Origin: Hyphomicrobiales bacterium
GTDB lineage: Bacteria; Pseudomonadota; Alphaproteobacteria; Rhizobiales; Xanthobacteraceae
DNA length: 15,733 nt
NCBI GenBank assembly: GCA_017304505.1
Contig: JAFKKQ010000250.1
Coordinates: 2,859 to 18,591 of the forward strand
Direction: 5' to 3'
The notes under the pieces were generated by a model, which saw only the letters and a list, made by a program, of their open reading frames with translations, made no database searches and had not been told where the DNA came from. The position numbers and the translations under genes were made by a program. Shown one piece after another: positions 6,556 to 14,097 of the stretch. How positions within the stretch are numbered: the first letter of the stretch is position 1; each line of letters begins with the position of its first letter.

Positions 6556-7251
6556 ATGAGTGACACGAAAATCAGGGTGATGAGCGCCGGCGCCGTGGAA
6601 GGCCCGGTGCGCGAGTTGGCGTCGGCGTTCGCACGCGACACCGGCCGGGAGGTTGTGCTGACGTTCAACACCGTCGGCGCATTGCGGGATCGTTTCGTCG
6701 GCGGTGAGCAGACCGACGTGATCATCCTATCGTTCCCCGCTATCGAGGCGCTGGAGAAAAACGGACGGCTGGCGGCTGGCAGCCGCACCGACCTGGGCCG
6801 TGCGTCTTGTGGCGTCGCCGTGCGCGACGGCATGCTGATGCCGGATATCTCGACGCTCGAGAGCTTTACCCGCATGCTCAAGAACGCCGGTTCGATCGCC
6901 GCCAACGATCCGGCGCACGGCGGCTCGTCAGGCATTTATCTCGCCGATCTGCTCAAGCGCATGGGGCTCTACGACGAGGTCCAGCCGAAGCTGGTGCTGT
7001 GCAAGACCGGACGCGACTGCGCGCTGACGCTGGTGCGCGGCGAGGCGGAAATCGGCATCACCTTCACCAGCGAATTTATCGCCGTTCCCGGCACGCGTGT
7101 TGTCGGCACGTTTCCCAAGGACATTGCTTACGTGAACGGCTACGCCGGCGCGATCCCCAAGGCCGCGTCGCCCGAACCGGGACAGGTGTTTTTGTCCTAT
7201 CTCACCAGCCCGGCCTCGAAAGAGCGCTTCAAATCGTTCGGGTTGGAGTGA
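6556..7251 (+). CDS. ModA-like substrate-binding protein lacking a signal peptide
   Basis: 231 residues with the type II periplasmic-binding fold seen in ModA proteins: IRVMSAGAVEG near the N-terminus, TFNTVGALRDRFVGGEQTDV, then a hinge region IAANDPAHGGSSG and the C-terminal LTSPASKERFKSFGLE, a classic ModA ending. No signal peptide or membrane anchor is present; the protein starts directly at the first strand, so it should be cytoplasmic. The ligand loops differ from ModA: SAGAVEG replaces AAGSL, and FNTVG replaces the Ser-containing loop. GTG 6544 is an alternative start adding 4 residues, still without a signal. It lies 28 bp upstream of fdhD. It may bind Mo/W oxyanion or a cofactor intermediate inside the cell, or be a degenerate relative. 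Confidence 0.8.
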   Translation: MSDTKIRVMSAGAVEGPVRELASAFARDTGREVVLTFNTVGALRDRFVGGEQTDVIILSFPAIEALEKNGRLAAGSRTDLGRASCGVAVRDGMLMPDISTLESFTRMLKNAGSIAANDPAHGGSSGIYLADLLKRMGLYDEVQPKLVLCKTGRDCALTLVRGEAEIGITFTSEFIAVPGTRVVGTFPKDIAYVNGYAGAIPKAASPEPGQVFLSYLTSPASKERFKSFGLE

Positions 7252-7279
7252 GGCTGCGGCCGGACAGGATCGCGGCAAA

Positions 7280-8197
7280 ATGCCGGATCATGGCTATATT
7301 GACGTGATGCCTGCCAGAAAGACCAAAAACGGTTACCTGATCCAGCCCGATCCGCACGACCCGCGGCTGACCGAGCGCGTCCGGGGCATCGACCAGACCG
7401 GTGCGAATATCGAAACCGCCGTGACGGTGGAGCGCGCGCTGACGATCTTCCTCAATTCGCAGGAGATCGTCACGGCGATGACGATCGGTGACTATCCCGA
7501 ATATCTCGCCATCGGCTACCTGCTGAACCAGAACATGCTGCTGCCGACCGACGTGGTCACCGGCGTCGATTACGACGAGGACCTGGCGGTGGTGGTCGTT
7601 CGCACCAAGCGCAAGACCAATTACGAGAAGAAGCTGAAGAAGAAGGTGCAGACCTCCGGCTGCGCTCAGGGCACCGTGTTCGGCGACCTGATGGAGGCGC
7701 TTGAAGACATCAAGCTGCCGGATGCCGAGTTGCGCACGTCCTGGCTCTATGCGCTGACCAACACCATCAACACCACGCCCTCGCTTTATCTCGAGGCCGG
7801 CGCGATTCACGGCTGCGTGCTGGCGGAGCAGGATCGCCCGCTGGTCTATATGGAGGATGTCGGTCGCCACAACGCCGTGGACAAGATCGCGGGCTGGATG
7901 TTCAAGCATCGCGTGCGTCCGGACGGCAAGATTTTCTACACCACCGGGCGTCTTACTTCGGAAATGGTGATCAAGACCGTGCGCATGGGTATTCCGATCC
8001 TGGTGTCGCGTTCGGGCTTCACCGCATGGGGCGTAGAGCTTGCGCGCAAGGCGAACCTCACGCTGATCGGCCGCGCTCGCGGCAAGCGCTTCATCGCGTT
8101 GGCCGGCGAGCAGCGCATCGTGTTCGACCAGGACCTCGCCTTCGTCGAGGAGGAGAGCGCCAAGAACCGTCGCAAGGCCGCGGTCCCTGATGACTGA
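7280..8197 (+). CDS. fdhD: Formate dehydrogenase accessory sulfurtransferase FdhD
   Basis: 305 residues. FdhD relays sulfur from the cysteine desulfurase to the bis-MGD cofactor of formate dehydrogenase, in the cytoplasm. Family blocks seen: EYLAIGYLLNQ (74-84), MEDVGRHNAVDK (191-202), TGRLTSEMV, GIPILVSRSGFTAWGVELA, and RGKRFIALAGEQRIVFD. The usual CxxC of the mobile sulfur-carrying loop reads TSGCAQGTV: Cys128 is present, but the second Cys is not. ATG 7280 has AGGAT at 7266-7270; ATG 7307 is possible. mobA overlaps the 3' end by 8 nt, so the two are translated together. No formate dehydrogenase subunit gene is in the window. Confidence 0.92.
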   Translation: MPDHGYIDVMPARKTKNGYLIQPDPHDPRLTERVRGIDQTGANIETAVTVERALTIFLNSQEIVTAMTIGDYPEYLAIGYLLNQNMLLPTDVVTGVDYDEDLAVVVVRTKRKTNYEKKLKKKVQTSGCAQGTVFGDLMEALEDIKLPDAELRTSWLYALTNTINTTPSLYLEAGAIHGCVLAEQDRPLVYMEDVGRHNAVDKIAGWMFKHRVRPDGKIFYTTGRLTSEMVIKTVRMGIPILVSRSGFTAWGVELARKANLTLIGRARGKRFIALAGEQRIVFDQDLAFVEEESAKNRRKAAVPDD

Positions 8198-8828
8198 TAC
8201 GCCGCCGCAGCCGGCGACGCTCGGCCTCATTCTCGCCGGTGGTCTCGCCCGTCGCATGGGCGGCGGCGACAAGCCGCGAACCGCCATCGGCGGCACAACA
8301 ATCCTGTCGCGCGTGCTGGAGCGCATGCGGGCGCAATGCGCGCGTCTCGTGCTCAACGCCAACGGCGATCCGTCACGTTTCGCGGATACCGGCCTGCCGG
8401 TGATCACCGATAACGTGCCGGGTTTCGCCGGACCTCTCGCGGGCGTGTTGGCTGGTCTCGATTGGGCTGCGGCGAATGCGCCGGAATTTGACTATGTTGT
8501 CAGTGTGCCGGGCGATTGCCCGTTCTTGCCGCGCGATCTGGTTGTGCGTTTGCATCGGGCGCGGCGGGAGCAGGGTATGCCGCTCGCCTGCGCGCGCTCG
8601 GGCGAATGGCGGCACCCGGTGGTGGCGATGTGGCCCGTGGGGCTGCGGGCGGATTTGCGCGCGGCGCTGACACAGGAAGGCTTGCGCAAGATCGAGGTCT
8701 GGACCGCGCGGCATGGCGTCGCGCTGGCGAACTGGCCGACGGAGCCGGTCGATCCGTTCTTCAACGTCAACACGCCAGAAGACGCCGCCGCGGCCGAGCG
8801 CCTTGCCGCGCAGCATCCGGATGTTTGA
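8190..8828 (+). CDS. mobA: Molybdenum cofactor guanylyltransferase MobA
   Basis: 212 residues, the usual length. It transfers GMP from GTP to Mo-molybdopterin, giving the guanine-dinucleotide cofactor of DMSO-reductase-family enzymes, which include formate dehydrogenase. Key motifs: GTP-binding loop LAGGLARRMGGGDK (15-28), GPLAG (81-85), metal-binding VPGDCPFLP (106-114), a WRHPVV segment, and the C-terminal FFNVNTPED. The start lies inside fdhD (8-nt overlap, frame +1). The stop is 4 bp from the stop of the opposing moeA, so the two transcripts converge with no room for a spacer terminator. Confidence 0.93.
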   Translation: MTDTPPQPATLGLILAGGLARRMGGGDKPRTAIGGTTILSRVLERMRAQCARLVLNANGDPSRFADTGLPVITDNVPGFAGPLAGVLAGLDWAAANAPEFDYVVSVPGDCPFLPRDLVVRLHRARREQGMPLACARSGEWRHPVVAMWPVGLRADLRAALTQEGLRKIEVWTARHGVALANWPTEPVDPFFNVNTPEDAAAAERLAAQHPDV

Positions 8829-8832
8829 CGCC

Positions 8833-10107
8833 TCAACCCATCAGCGTCGTGTAGGAGAGGAAGCCGACGGTGGTACCCGGCTCGATCACCGTCATGTCCT
8901 CGCGCAATTCGGCAAGTCCGTCGGTTGCGGTCAGCGAAGTGATGACACCTGCGCCTTCTTGCGGATGCTTCACCGCTTCGATAATGCCATCCGGACCGGG
9001 CCGTAGCGCAACACGCACATATTCGCGTCTTCCCGCTTTCTTCTTGTAGGGAAACGCCAGCCGCACCGGCAGCGCGACGGGTGTTTCGGGATTCGCGCCG
9101 GCAAGCCGCAGCAGCAGCGGGCGGACCACGCGAACAAACGTCACGAAGGCCGCCACCGGATTGCCGGGCAGGCCGACGAAGGCCGCGCCAGTGTCAGCGT
9201 TTAGGCCGGGCAGCACGGCCATCGCCACCGGCCGGCCGGGCTTGATCGCGACGCGCCAGAACACCAGCCGGCCGATCGTCTCGACAGCGCTGCGGACGTG
9301 ATCGGCCTCGCCGGTGGAAACGCCGCCGGAGGTCAGCACCAGATCGTGGTCGCGCGCGGCGCCTGCGATGGCCTTGGTGAGCGCGGCGGGGTCGTCCTTG
9401 AGGATGCCGAGGTCGGTCACCGCCGCGCCCAGGCGATCCAGCATGCCGTGCAGCAGGTAGCGGTTGGCGTCGTAAAGCGCTGCGGCGTTGCGCGGCTGGC
9501 CCGGCTCGACGATCTCGTCGCCGGTCGAGAACAGTGCAACCCGCACGCGCCGACACACCTTGAGCGCGGTCATGCCGACCGCGGCCGCCAGCGCCACGTC
9601 CTGCACCGCAAGCCGGCGCCCGGCCGGCAGAACGATGGCTCCGTTGGGTGCGTCCTCGCCGGCGAGCCTGCGATTGGATCCCGATTTAAGCCCCGCCGGT
9701 ACGATGACGGTCGAGTCCTCCGCGCGAACATCCTCTTGCATGAACACAGTGTCGGCGCCGAGCGGCATCGGCGCGCCGGTGAAGATGCGCACCGCTTCGC
9801 CGGCGCCGAGTGGCCGTATCGTGCCGTGGCCGGCGGTCAGGCGTTCGACGACGTTCAGTTTTGTTTCAGAATCTGCGTTCAGGTCGCGATGGCGCACGGC
9901 GTAGCCGTCCACCGCGGAGTTGTCGAACGGCGGCAGGTCGAGCGGTGTGACCAGATCGGCGGCCAGCACCCGCCCGCCGGCGCTGGCAAGCGACACCGTT
10001 TCCACCTCGCGCAGCGGCTGCACACGTTCGGCAATCAGCCGCTCCATGTCGGCGATCGGCAGCAACGGGCCGGAGAACGCGAAGCAATCGTCGGTGAGCT
10101 GCGCCAT
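8833..10107 (-). CDS. moeA: Molybdopterin molybdenumtransferase MoeA (canonical copy)
   Basis: 424 residues. MoeA inserts molybdate into adenylylated molybdopterin. This copy has the full set of family motifs: PPFDNSAVDGYAV (59-71, with the active-site Asp), FTGAPMP (109-115), FSTGDEIVEPGQ (193-204), SGGVSTGEADHV (260-271), AIKPGRP (287-293) and VGLPGNPVAAF (311-321). It ends with the usual C-terminal domain IV (KKKAGRREYVRV). ATG 10107 overlaps the mobB stop as TGATG, implying translational coupling. It is the last gene of a four-gene minus-strand operon and one of three MoeA-related proteins there; this is the copy expected to carry out the standard reaction. Confidence 0.93.
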   Translation of the reverse strand: MAQLTDDCFAFSGPLLPIADMERLIAERVQPLREVETVSLASAGGRVLAADLVTPLDLPPFDNSAVDGYAVRHRDLNADSETKLNVVERLTAGHGTIRPLGAGEAVRIFTGAPMPLGADTVFMQEDVRAEDSTVIVPAGLKSGSNRRLAGEDAPNGAIVLPAGRRLAVQDVALAAAVGMTALKVCRRVRVALFSTGDEIVEPGQPRNAAALYDANRYLLHGMLDRLGAAVTDLGILKDDPAALTKAIAGAARDHDLVLTSGGVSTGEADHVRSAVETIGRLVFWRVAIKPGRPVAMAVLPGLNADTGAAFVGLPGNPVAAFVTFVRVVRPLLLRLAGANPETPVALPVRLAFPYKKKAGRREYVRVALRPGPDGIIEAVKHPQEGAGVITSLTATDGLAELREDMTVIEPGTTVGFLSYTTLMG

Positions 10108-10634
10108 CAGCCGCTCCGCATCGCGGCCGTGGCTGACTCGAGTGGTACGGCGTGTTCGAGCAGCACATCGGCAATGCGCTCGATGTCATTGAGGTCGATC
10201 ACCGGCACGGTGGCCTGCGGTAGCGCGGTGTCGGCGGCGACGGCGACGATCAGCGGGTCGTTGGGATGAAGCAGCGGCTTGCCGTTTTCGGCGCGATGGA
10301 TTTCGAGCTTGGGGAAGGATTCGCGTTTGAAGCCCTCGACCAGGACGAGATCGACCGGCGCGAGCTTTGCCATGAGGCCAGCGAGGTTCCATTCCGGCTC
10401 GTCGCGCAGCTCGTGCAGAATTGCGAAGCGCTTCGACGAACTGACCAGCACCTCCGTCGCGCCGGCGACGCGGTGCATGAAGGAATCCTTGCCGGGCTGG
10501 TCAAGGTCGAAGCCGTGATGCGCATGCTTGAGGGTGGAAACGCGGCAGCCGCGCGCAATCAGGCGCGGCAGCACCTTGGTGATCAGTGTGGTTTTGCCCG
10601 AGCCGCTCCAGCCTGCGAGACCGACGATGCGCAT
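10107..10634 (-). CDS. mobB: Molybdopterin-guanine dinucleotide biosynthesis protein MobB
   Basis: 175 residues from ATG 10634. It is a GTP-binding P-loop protein that assists MobA, though its precise role is not settled. P-loop GWSGSGKTT (8-16), the family block KHAHHGFDLDQPGKDSF (36-52), and LVLVEGFKRESFPKLEIHR (98-114) are textbook MobB. A GTG at 10682 would add 16 residues before the first strand; ATG 10634 matches the family start, although no clear ribosome site precedes it. It overlaps moeA by 1 nt. The 60-bp gap upstream to the fusion gene is the widest in the operon. Confidence 0.92.
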   Translation of the reverse strand: MRIVGLAGWSGSGKTTLITKVLPRLIARGCRVSTLKHAHHGFDLDQPGKDSFMHRVAGATEVLVSSSKRFAILHELRDEPEWNLAGLMAKLAPVDLVLVEGFKRESFPKLEIHRAENGKPLLHPNDPLIVAVAADTALPQATVPVIDLNDIERIADVLLEHAVPLESATAAMRSG

Positions 10635-10694
10635 GAACGGCTTATAGCAGAGTCCGGGCGCGGGCGGGGCTTCGCTCGCCACGGGCGCGGCGGA

Positions 10695-12680
10695 TCAGTT
10701 GCCCGCCGGTTGCATGCCCAGCGCCTGAATGCCCGCTCTCGTTGCGGGATCGGCAAGCGCGGCAAGGAACGCCTGCACCGCGGGCCGGTCGCGCCGCGCA
10801 TCCACCACGATGAAATCGTAATGCTCCGGCGCGAGCGGCAGGAAGCCCAGTCCATACATCCGCGCCACCGGCTCGATGGCGATGCCCCAGTCGGCGCGGC
10901 CCTGGGCGATGGCGGCGGCGACGGCGTTGTGCGAACGCGGCTGGTTGGCGTAGCCCGGCGGCCGCGCGCCGGCGAGAAGCCTGTCCACCAGCACGCGGGT
11001 GCCGGAACCGGCGTTGCGGTTGACCATCAGGCAGGCGGCGTCGACGAGTGCGATGCGTGCCGCGTCATCGGCGCTCCTGCCCTCGAAGCGGGAATCGCCC
11101 GGCCGGAACAGCACACCTTGCATCCGCCGCCAGCCTTCGACCAGCGACAGCCCCGGCGACAACAGGTGCCTGTTGTAGATTCCCGTCGCCGGATCGACGA
11201 GGTGCACCGGCGCGATGTCGCATTGGCCGCGCTCGGCCGCCGCGACGCCGCCCTGGCTGCCGACCGCGATGGTGCGCGCCGAAAATCCGCGTTCGGCCAA
11301 AGCGCCGACCACAACATCCAGTGCGATGTCGTGGCTGCCCATGATGACGATATCGGGCGCGCGGGCTGCGTCGCCGATCAACGTGACATGCGCGAATGTG
11401 CCGGCATCGAGTGCGCTCACCAGCGCGTCGATCTCGATGAAGCCGTCAGCCTGGGAGAAGCTCGTGACCGCGCCCGAGCCTTTGGTCGAAGGAAACGCCA
11501 CTGTGCCGTGCTCGCCGGAGACGAGAGACACCAGCACGAACTCCTTGCGCCCCATCTCCGAGGCGATGCGTTGCGGTACGCGCGCTTCGATGCCGGCCGC
11601 GGCCTCCGGCGGCAGGCCGGCGCGGGCGCGGATCACCGGCGCGACAAAGGCGTGGAAGGTAAAGATCGCCGAGGTCGGAAATCCGGGCAGCACCGCGATC
11701 GGCTTGCCGTCGGCGGCGGCGAGACAGAGCGGCTTGCCGGGCTTGAGCGCCACGCCGTGCACCAGGATGCCGGGCTTGCCGAGTTGCGACACCACGCGAT
11801 GCGAGAGGTCGCCGGCGCCCTTCGATGTACCGCCCGACAGCACCACCATGTCGCATTCGGTGAGCGCACGACGCACCGCGTCTTCGAGCGCGCCGGCATC
11901 GTCGGGAAATGCGCCGAAGGGCACCGGTTCGCCGCCCGCTTCCGCGATGGCCGCGGCGAGGATTGCGCCGTTGGAATCGTAGACGCCGCCCGGCCGCAGC
12001 GGCGCGCCGAGCGCAACCAGTTCGTCGCCGGTGGAAAGCACCGCGACCTTGGGGCGGCGCACCACGTCGATCTCGGCAAGGCCGCACGCAGCCAGCATGC
12101 CGATTTCGCGCGAACCGATGCGCTGGCCCTTGCGCAGCAGCGTTTCGCCGCGCGCGATGTCGGAGCCGGCGTAGGAGATGAATTGGCCGGGCGAGGCGGC
12201 GCGGCGCAGTTCAATGGCCGGGATGCTCTCGATCAGTTCGGTGTGCTCGATCATCACCACCGCGTCGGCGCCGCGCGGGATCACGCCGCCGGTGGCGATG
12301 GTGGTGGCTGTTCCGGGCGGCACCTCGACCTTTGGCGCGTGGCCGCAGGCGATCACCTCGGGATTGAGCACGATCCGCACCGGTGTCGCGTCGGCCGCGC
12401 CCGCGGTGTCGGAGGCGTGCAATGCGAAGCCATCGACATTGGCACGGTCGAACGGCGGCGCGTCGATGGGTGCGGCGAGATCATTTGCCAGTACACGGCC
12501 CAGCGCGGATGCGAGCGGGACGGACTCGCCGGATAAAGGACTGAGATCGAGATGGTGCGCAAAGCGCCGCCGCGCCTCTTCGGCCGAAACCACTTCGAGG
12601 AATTGTTCCTGGCGCGCGGCCTGTCGCACGGCTGCAAGGAGCGTGTGGTCGGTGGTGGGCGTTTGCGGTTTCGCGGTCAT
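10695..12680 (-). CDS. MoeA fused to a C-terminal periplasmic-binding-protein-like domain
   Basis: 661 residues. Residues about 1-435 are MoeA: APPFDRANVDGFAL (74-87), LSTGDELVALG (215-225), YDSNGAI (234-240), SGGTSKGAGD (282-291), ALKPGKP (311-317), LPGFPTSAIF (331-340) and GRKEFVLV. Residues about 443-661 are a binding-protein-like domain (DIVIMGSHDIALDVV at the start, then RNAGSGTRVLVDRL and WGIAIEPVARMYGLGFLPL). This is the 'PBP_like'/LysR-substrate-type domain known from MoeA-PBP fusions in Mo- and W-using microbes, thought to sense or channel metal oxyanion. It has no signal peptide, so it is cytoplasmic. ATG 12680 shares ATGA with the upstream stop; a GTG at 12686 would lie inside the upstream gene. 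Possibly specific for tungsten. Confidence 0.9.
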   Translation of the reverse strand: MTAKPQTPTTDHTLLAAVRQAARQEQFLEVVSAEEARRRFAHHLDLSPLSGESVPLASALGRVLANDLAAPIDAPPFDRANVDGFALHASDTAGAADATPVRIVLNPEVIACGHAPKVEVPPGTATTIATGGVIPRGADAVVMIEHTELIESIPAIELRRAASPGQFISYAGSDIARGETLLRKGQRIGSREIGMLAACGLAEIDVVRRPKVAVLSTGDELVALGAPLRPGGVYDSNGAILAAAIAEAGGEPVPFGAFPDDAGALEDAVRRALTECDMVVLSGGTSKGAGDLSHRVVSQLGKPGILVHGVALKPGKPLCLAAADGKPIAVLPGFPTSAIFTFHAFVAPVIRARAGLPPEAAAGIEARVPQRIASEMGRKEFVLVSLVSGEHGTVAFPSTKGSGAVTSFSQADGFIEIDALVSALDAGTFAHVTLIGDAARAPDIVIMGSHDIALDVVVGALAERGFSARTIAVGSQGGVAAAERGQCDIAPVHLVDPATGIYNRHLLSPGLSLVEGWRRMQGVLFRPGDSRFEGRSADDAARIALVDAACLMVNRNAGSGTRVLVDRLLAGARPPGYANQPRSHNAVAAAIAQGRADWGIAIEPVARMYGLGFLPLAPEHYDFIVVDARRDRPAVQAFLAALADPATRAGIQALGMQPAGN

Positions 12681-13789
12681 GGCCACGGCCTTACCACGAC
12701 ATGGGCTCCGGGCGGGTACCCCTCGCTGCTGGCGGGAACCAGGATCCAGCCTTCGGCGCGGGCCAGCGCCTGCATCGACAGATAGCCGCTGGCGACCGGC
12801 TCGACCTTGCCGAGGCGGCGGCGCACCGGAATGACCTCGGCAAGGCCGAGCGGCGATGTGATCTTCCGTCCCAGTTCGGCCGAGAACGGCTGATCCTCGA
12901 TCAGCCGGAAGGCGAGGCGCGCCAGGAGGCGGCGGCCGACGGTGAGCCAGCCGGCAAGCGCGGCGTCGATCCGCCCCGGCAGCAGCAGCACGGGGCGCGC
13001 GCCGACGAAGCCGAGCGCCGTGGTTTCACCCGGCGCGACGCCGATGCCGTGGAACTGCACGCGGCCAAGCCGTGCCAGCTTCGTCACGCTGTCATCGTTT
13101 CGCCCAGCGCCGGTACCCCCGATGGCAACCACGGCGTCGGCGCTGCCGTCGCTCAGCGCGGCTTCCAGCGCCGCGTTGTCGGTGACAGCAATGCCGCTTT
13201 CGGCCTGGATTGCCTGGGCGATGAACGCGGCCGCGCCCTGAATCACGGCCTCTGCTCGGGTCGGCACCACGCGGACGCGGGGCTGGCGGACCATGACATG
13301 CTCGATGCCCAGTGCGGTTAGAAGCGCCACGTCGAGGTGACGCAGGCGCGCGCCGGCAAGACGCAGCTTGAAGCCCGTGGGTGTGTCGGTATCCGGCAAC
13401 AGAATGCCGTCGCCTGTGGTGACCGCGGCGAGCACGAACACTTGTGCCCCGCGCGTCTCGATCGCCTCGAGCGGTGCCACGGCGTCGGTACCCGGCGGCA
13501 GCGGTGCGCCGGTATCGACGCGGGTCGGCGACGGTGACAGGAGTGCCGGCGCGTAGGCGCTGGCATCGAGCGTCTGCTCGGCGCGTACGGCAAAGCCGTC
13601 GCGCAGCGCCAGGGCCGCTTGCGGGTGGCCGCTTGCCGCGACGGCATCCGCCGCAAGCGTCAGCCCGACCGCCTGCGCCAGCGTTTCCCGTCGCGGTGCG
13701 ACCGGCCCGATCGAAAGATCGAAGCTTGCCAGCACGTCAGCGAGCGGGGTCAGCCGCGCAATCCGCTGGGGTTCGGAATCCGCAACCAT
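12677..13789 (-). CDS. Degenerate MoeA-like protein
   Basis: 370 residues, clearly a relative of MoeA but worn. ALALRDGFAV (59-68) corresponds to SAVDGYAV and keeps the Asp; DTGAPLPPGTDAV (92-104) is intact. The STGDE motif has become PTRAE (176-180: Gly and Asp lost, Glu kept), SGGVSTGEAD has become IGGTGAGRNDD (223-233), and the KPG(K/R)P lysine segment is APGETTALG (252-260), without Lys. LPGNP is LPGRI. The C-terminal domain IV seems present (PLGLAEVIPVRRR...). The lost Lys and GDE glycine/aspartate suggest that it does not catalyse molybdate insertion as standard MoeA does; it may be regulatory or act with the neighbouring fusion. ATG 13789; first gene of the operon. The stop overlaps the next start by ATGA. 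Confidence 0.82.
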   Translation of the reverse strand: MVADSEPQRIARLTPLADVLASFDLSIGPVAPRRETLAQAVGLTLAADAVAASGHPQAALALRDGFAVRAEQTLDASAYAPALLSPSPTRVDTGAPLPPGTDAVAPLEAIETRGAQVFVLAAVTTGDGILLPDTDTPTGFKLRLAGARLRHLDVALLTALGIEHVMVRQPRVRVVPTRAEAVIQGAAAFIAQAIQAESGIAVTDNAALEAALSDGSADAVVAIGGTGAGRNDDSVTKLARLGRVQFHGIGVAPGETTALGFVGARPVLLLPGRIDAALAGWLTVGRRLLARLAFRLIEDQPFSAELGRKITSPLGLAEVIPVRRRLGKVEPVASGYLSMQALARAEGWILVPASSEGYPPGAHVVVRPWP

Positions 13790-13809
13790 GCGGCAAACTT
13801 GACGTGATA

Positions 13810-13824
13810 TGGACAGGGTGTCCA
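13810..13824. promoter_or_regulatory. Inverted repeat between divergent genes
   Basis: TGGACA (13810-13815), GGG, TGTCCA (13819-13824): 6-bp perfect arms with a 3-nt spacer in the 68-bp gap between the degenerate moeA (minus) and the TusA-family gene (plus). A TTGACG at 13799-13804 could be a -35 element, but no clear -10 was found. It could be a shared operator; it lacks the TATAT core of the site at 2429-2452, so ModE is not the obvious ligand. Confidence 0.35.
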
Positions 13825-13857
13825 GTGTCCGCCGATCACGGCAAAGCGATTGTTCCG

Positions 13858-14082
13858 ATGGCCGAATCCAAGATCAACATGCGCGGGTTGAAATGCCCGC
13901 TGCCGGTGCTGAAAACCCGCAAATTGCTGTCCACGATGGCAACGGGCGAGGTTCTGGTGATCGAATGCACCGACCCCTTGGTCACCATCGACATTCCCAA
14001 CCTGATCCGCCAGACTGGCGACACGATCGAGCAGCACAGCAAGAAGGGCCGGGTCCTGACCTTCCGGATTCGCAAATCCTGA
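13858..14082 (+). CDS. TusA/SirA-family sulfur carrier protein
   Basis: 74 residues. The single TusA domain has the active-site CP motif in MRGLKCPLPVLKTRK, with persulfide-carrying Cys13, and the typical C-terminal strand (TFRIRKS). TusA-family proteins carry sulfane sulfur from cysteine desulfurases to tRNA thiolation or to molybdopterin and FdhD-linked cofactor sulfuration. Placement beside a moeA-mobB operon suggests the latter. The ATG gives the family length; a GTG at 13825, preceded by ACAGGG, would add 11 residues. It is divergent from the moeA operon by 68 bp and converges with the Bug-type receptor gene 15 bp downstream. Confidence 0.88.
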   Translation: MAESKINMRGLKCPLPVLKTRKLLSTMATGEVLVIECTDPLVTIDIPNLIRQTGDTIEQHSKKGRVLTFRIRKS

Positions 14083-14097
14083 CGGCGGTCGAACCGG

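Noticed and set aside
7289..7303. GGCTATATTGACG near the fdhD start resembles half of the 2429-2452 repeat
   Set aside because: There is no matching second arm within 30 bp, and most of it lies inside the fdhD coding region from ATG 7280.
9298..10269. 323-residue plus-strand open frame opposite moeA
   Set aside because: Antisense shadow of canonical MoeA; no ribosome site or family motifs.
10635..10694. TATAAG just upstream of mobB as a promoter for a leaderless transcript
   Set aside because: There is no -35 element at suitable spacing, and mobB fits as part of the longer operon.
10266..12536. A 756-residue open frame on the plus strand opposite mobB and the MoeA fusion
   Set aside because: His/Arg/Gly/Ala-rich translation with no recognisable motif; it is an antisense shadow of high-GC coding sequence on the minus strand.
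14086..14096. CGGT-CGA-ACCG between the convergent TusA-family and Bug receptor genes
   Set aside because: Only a 4-bp stem and no good T-run; cannot be called a bidirectional terminator.
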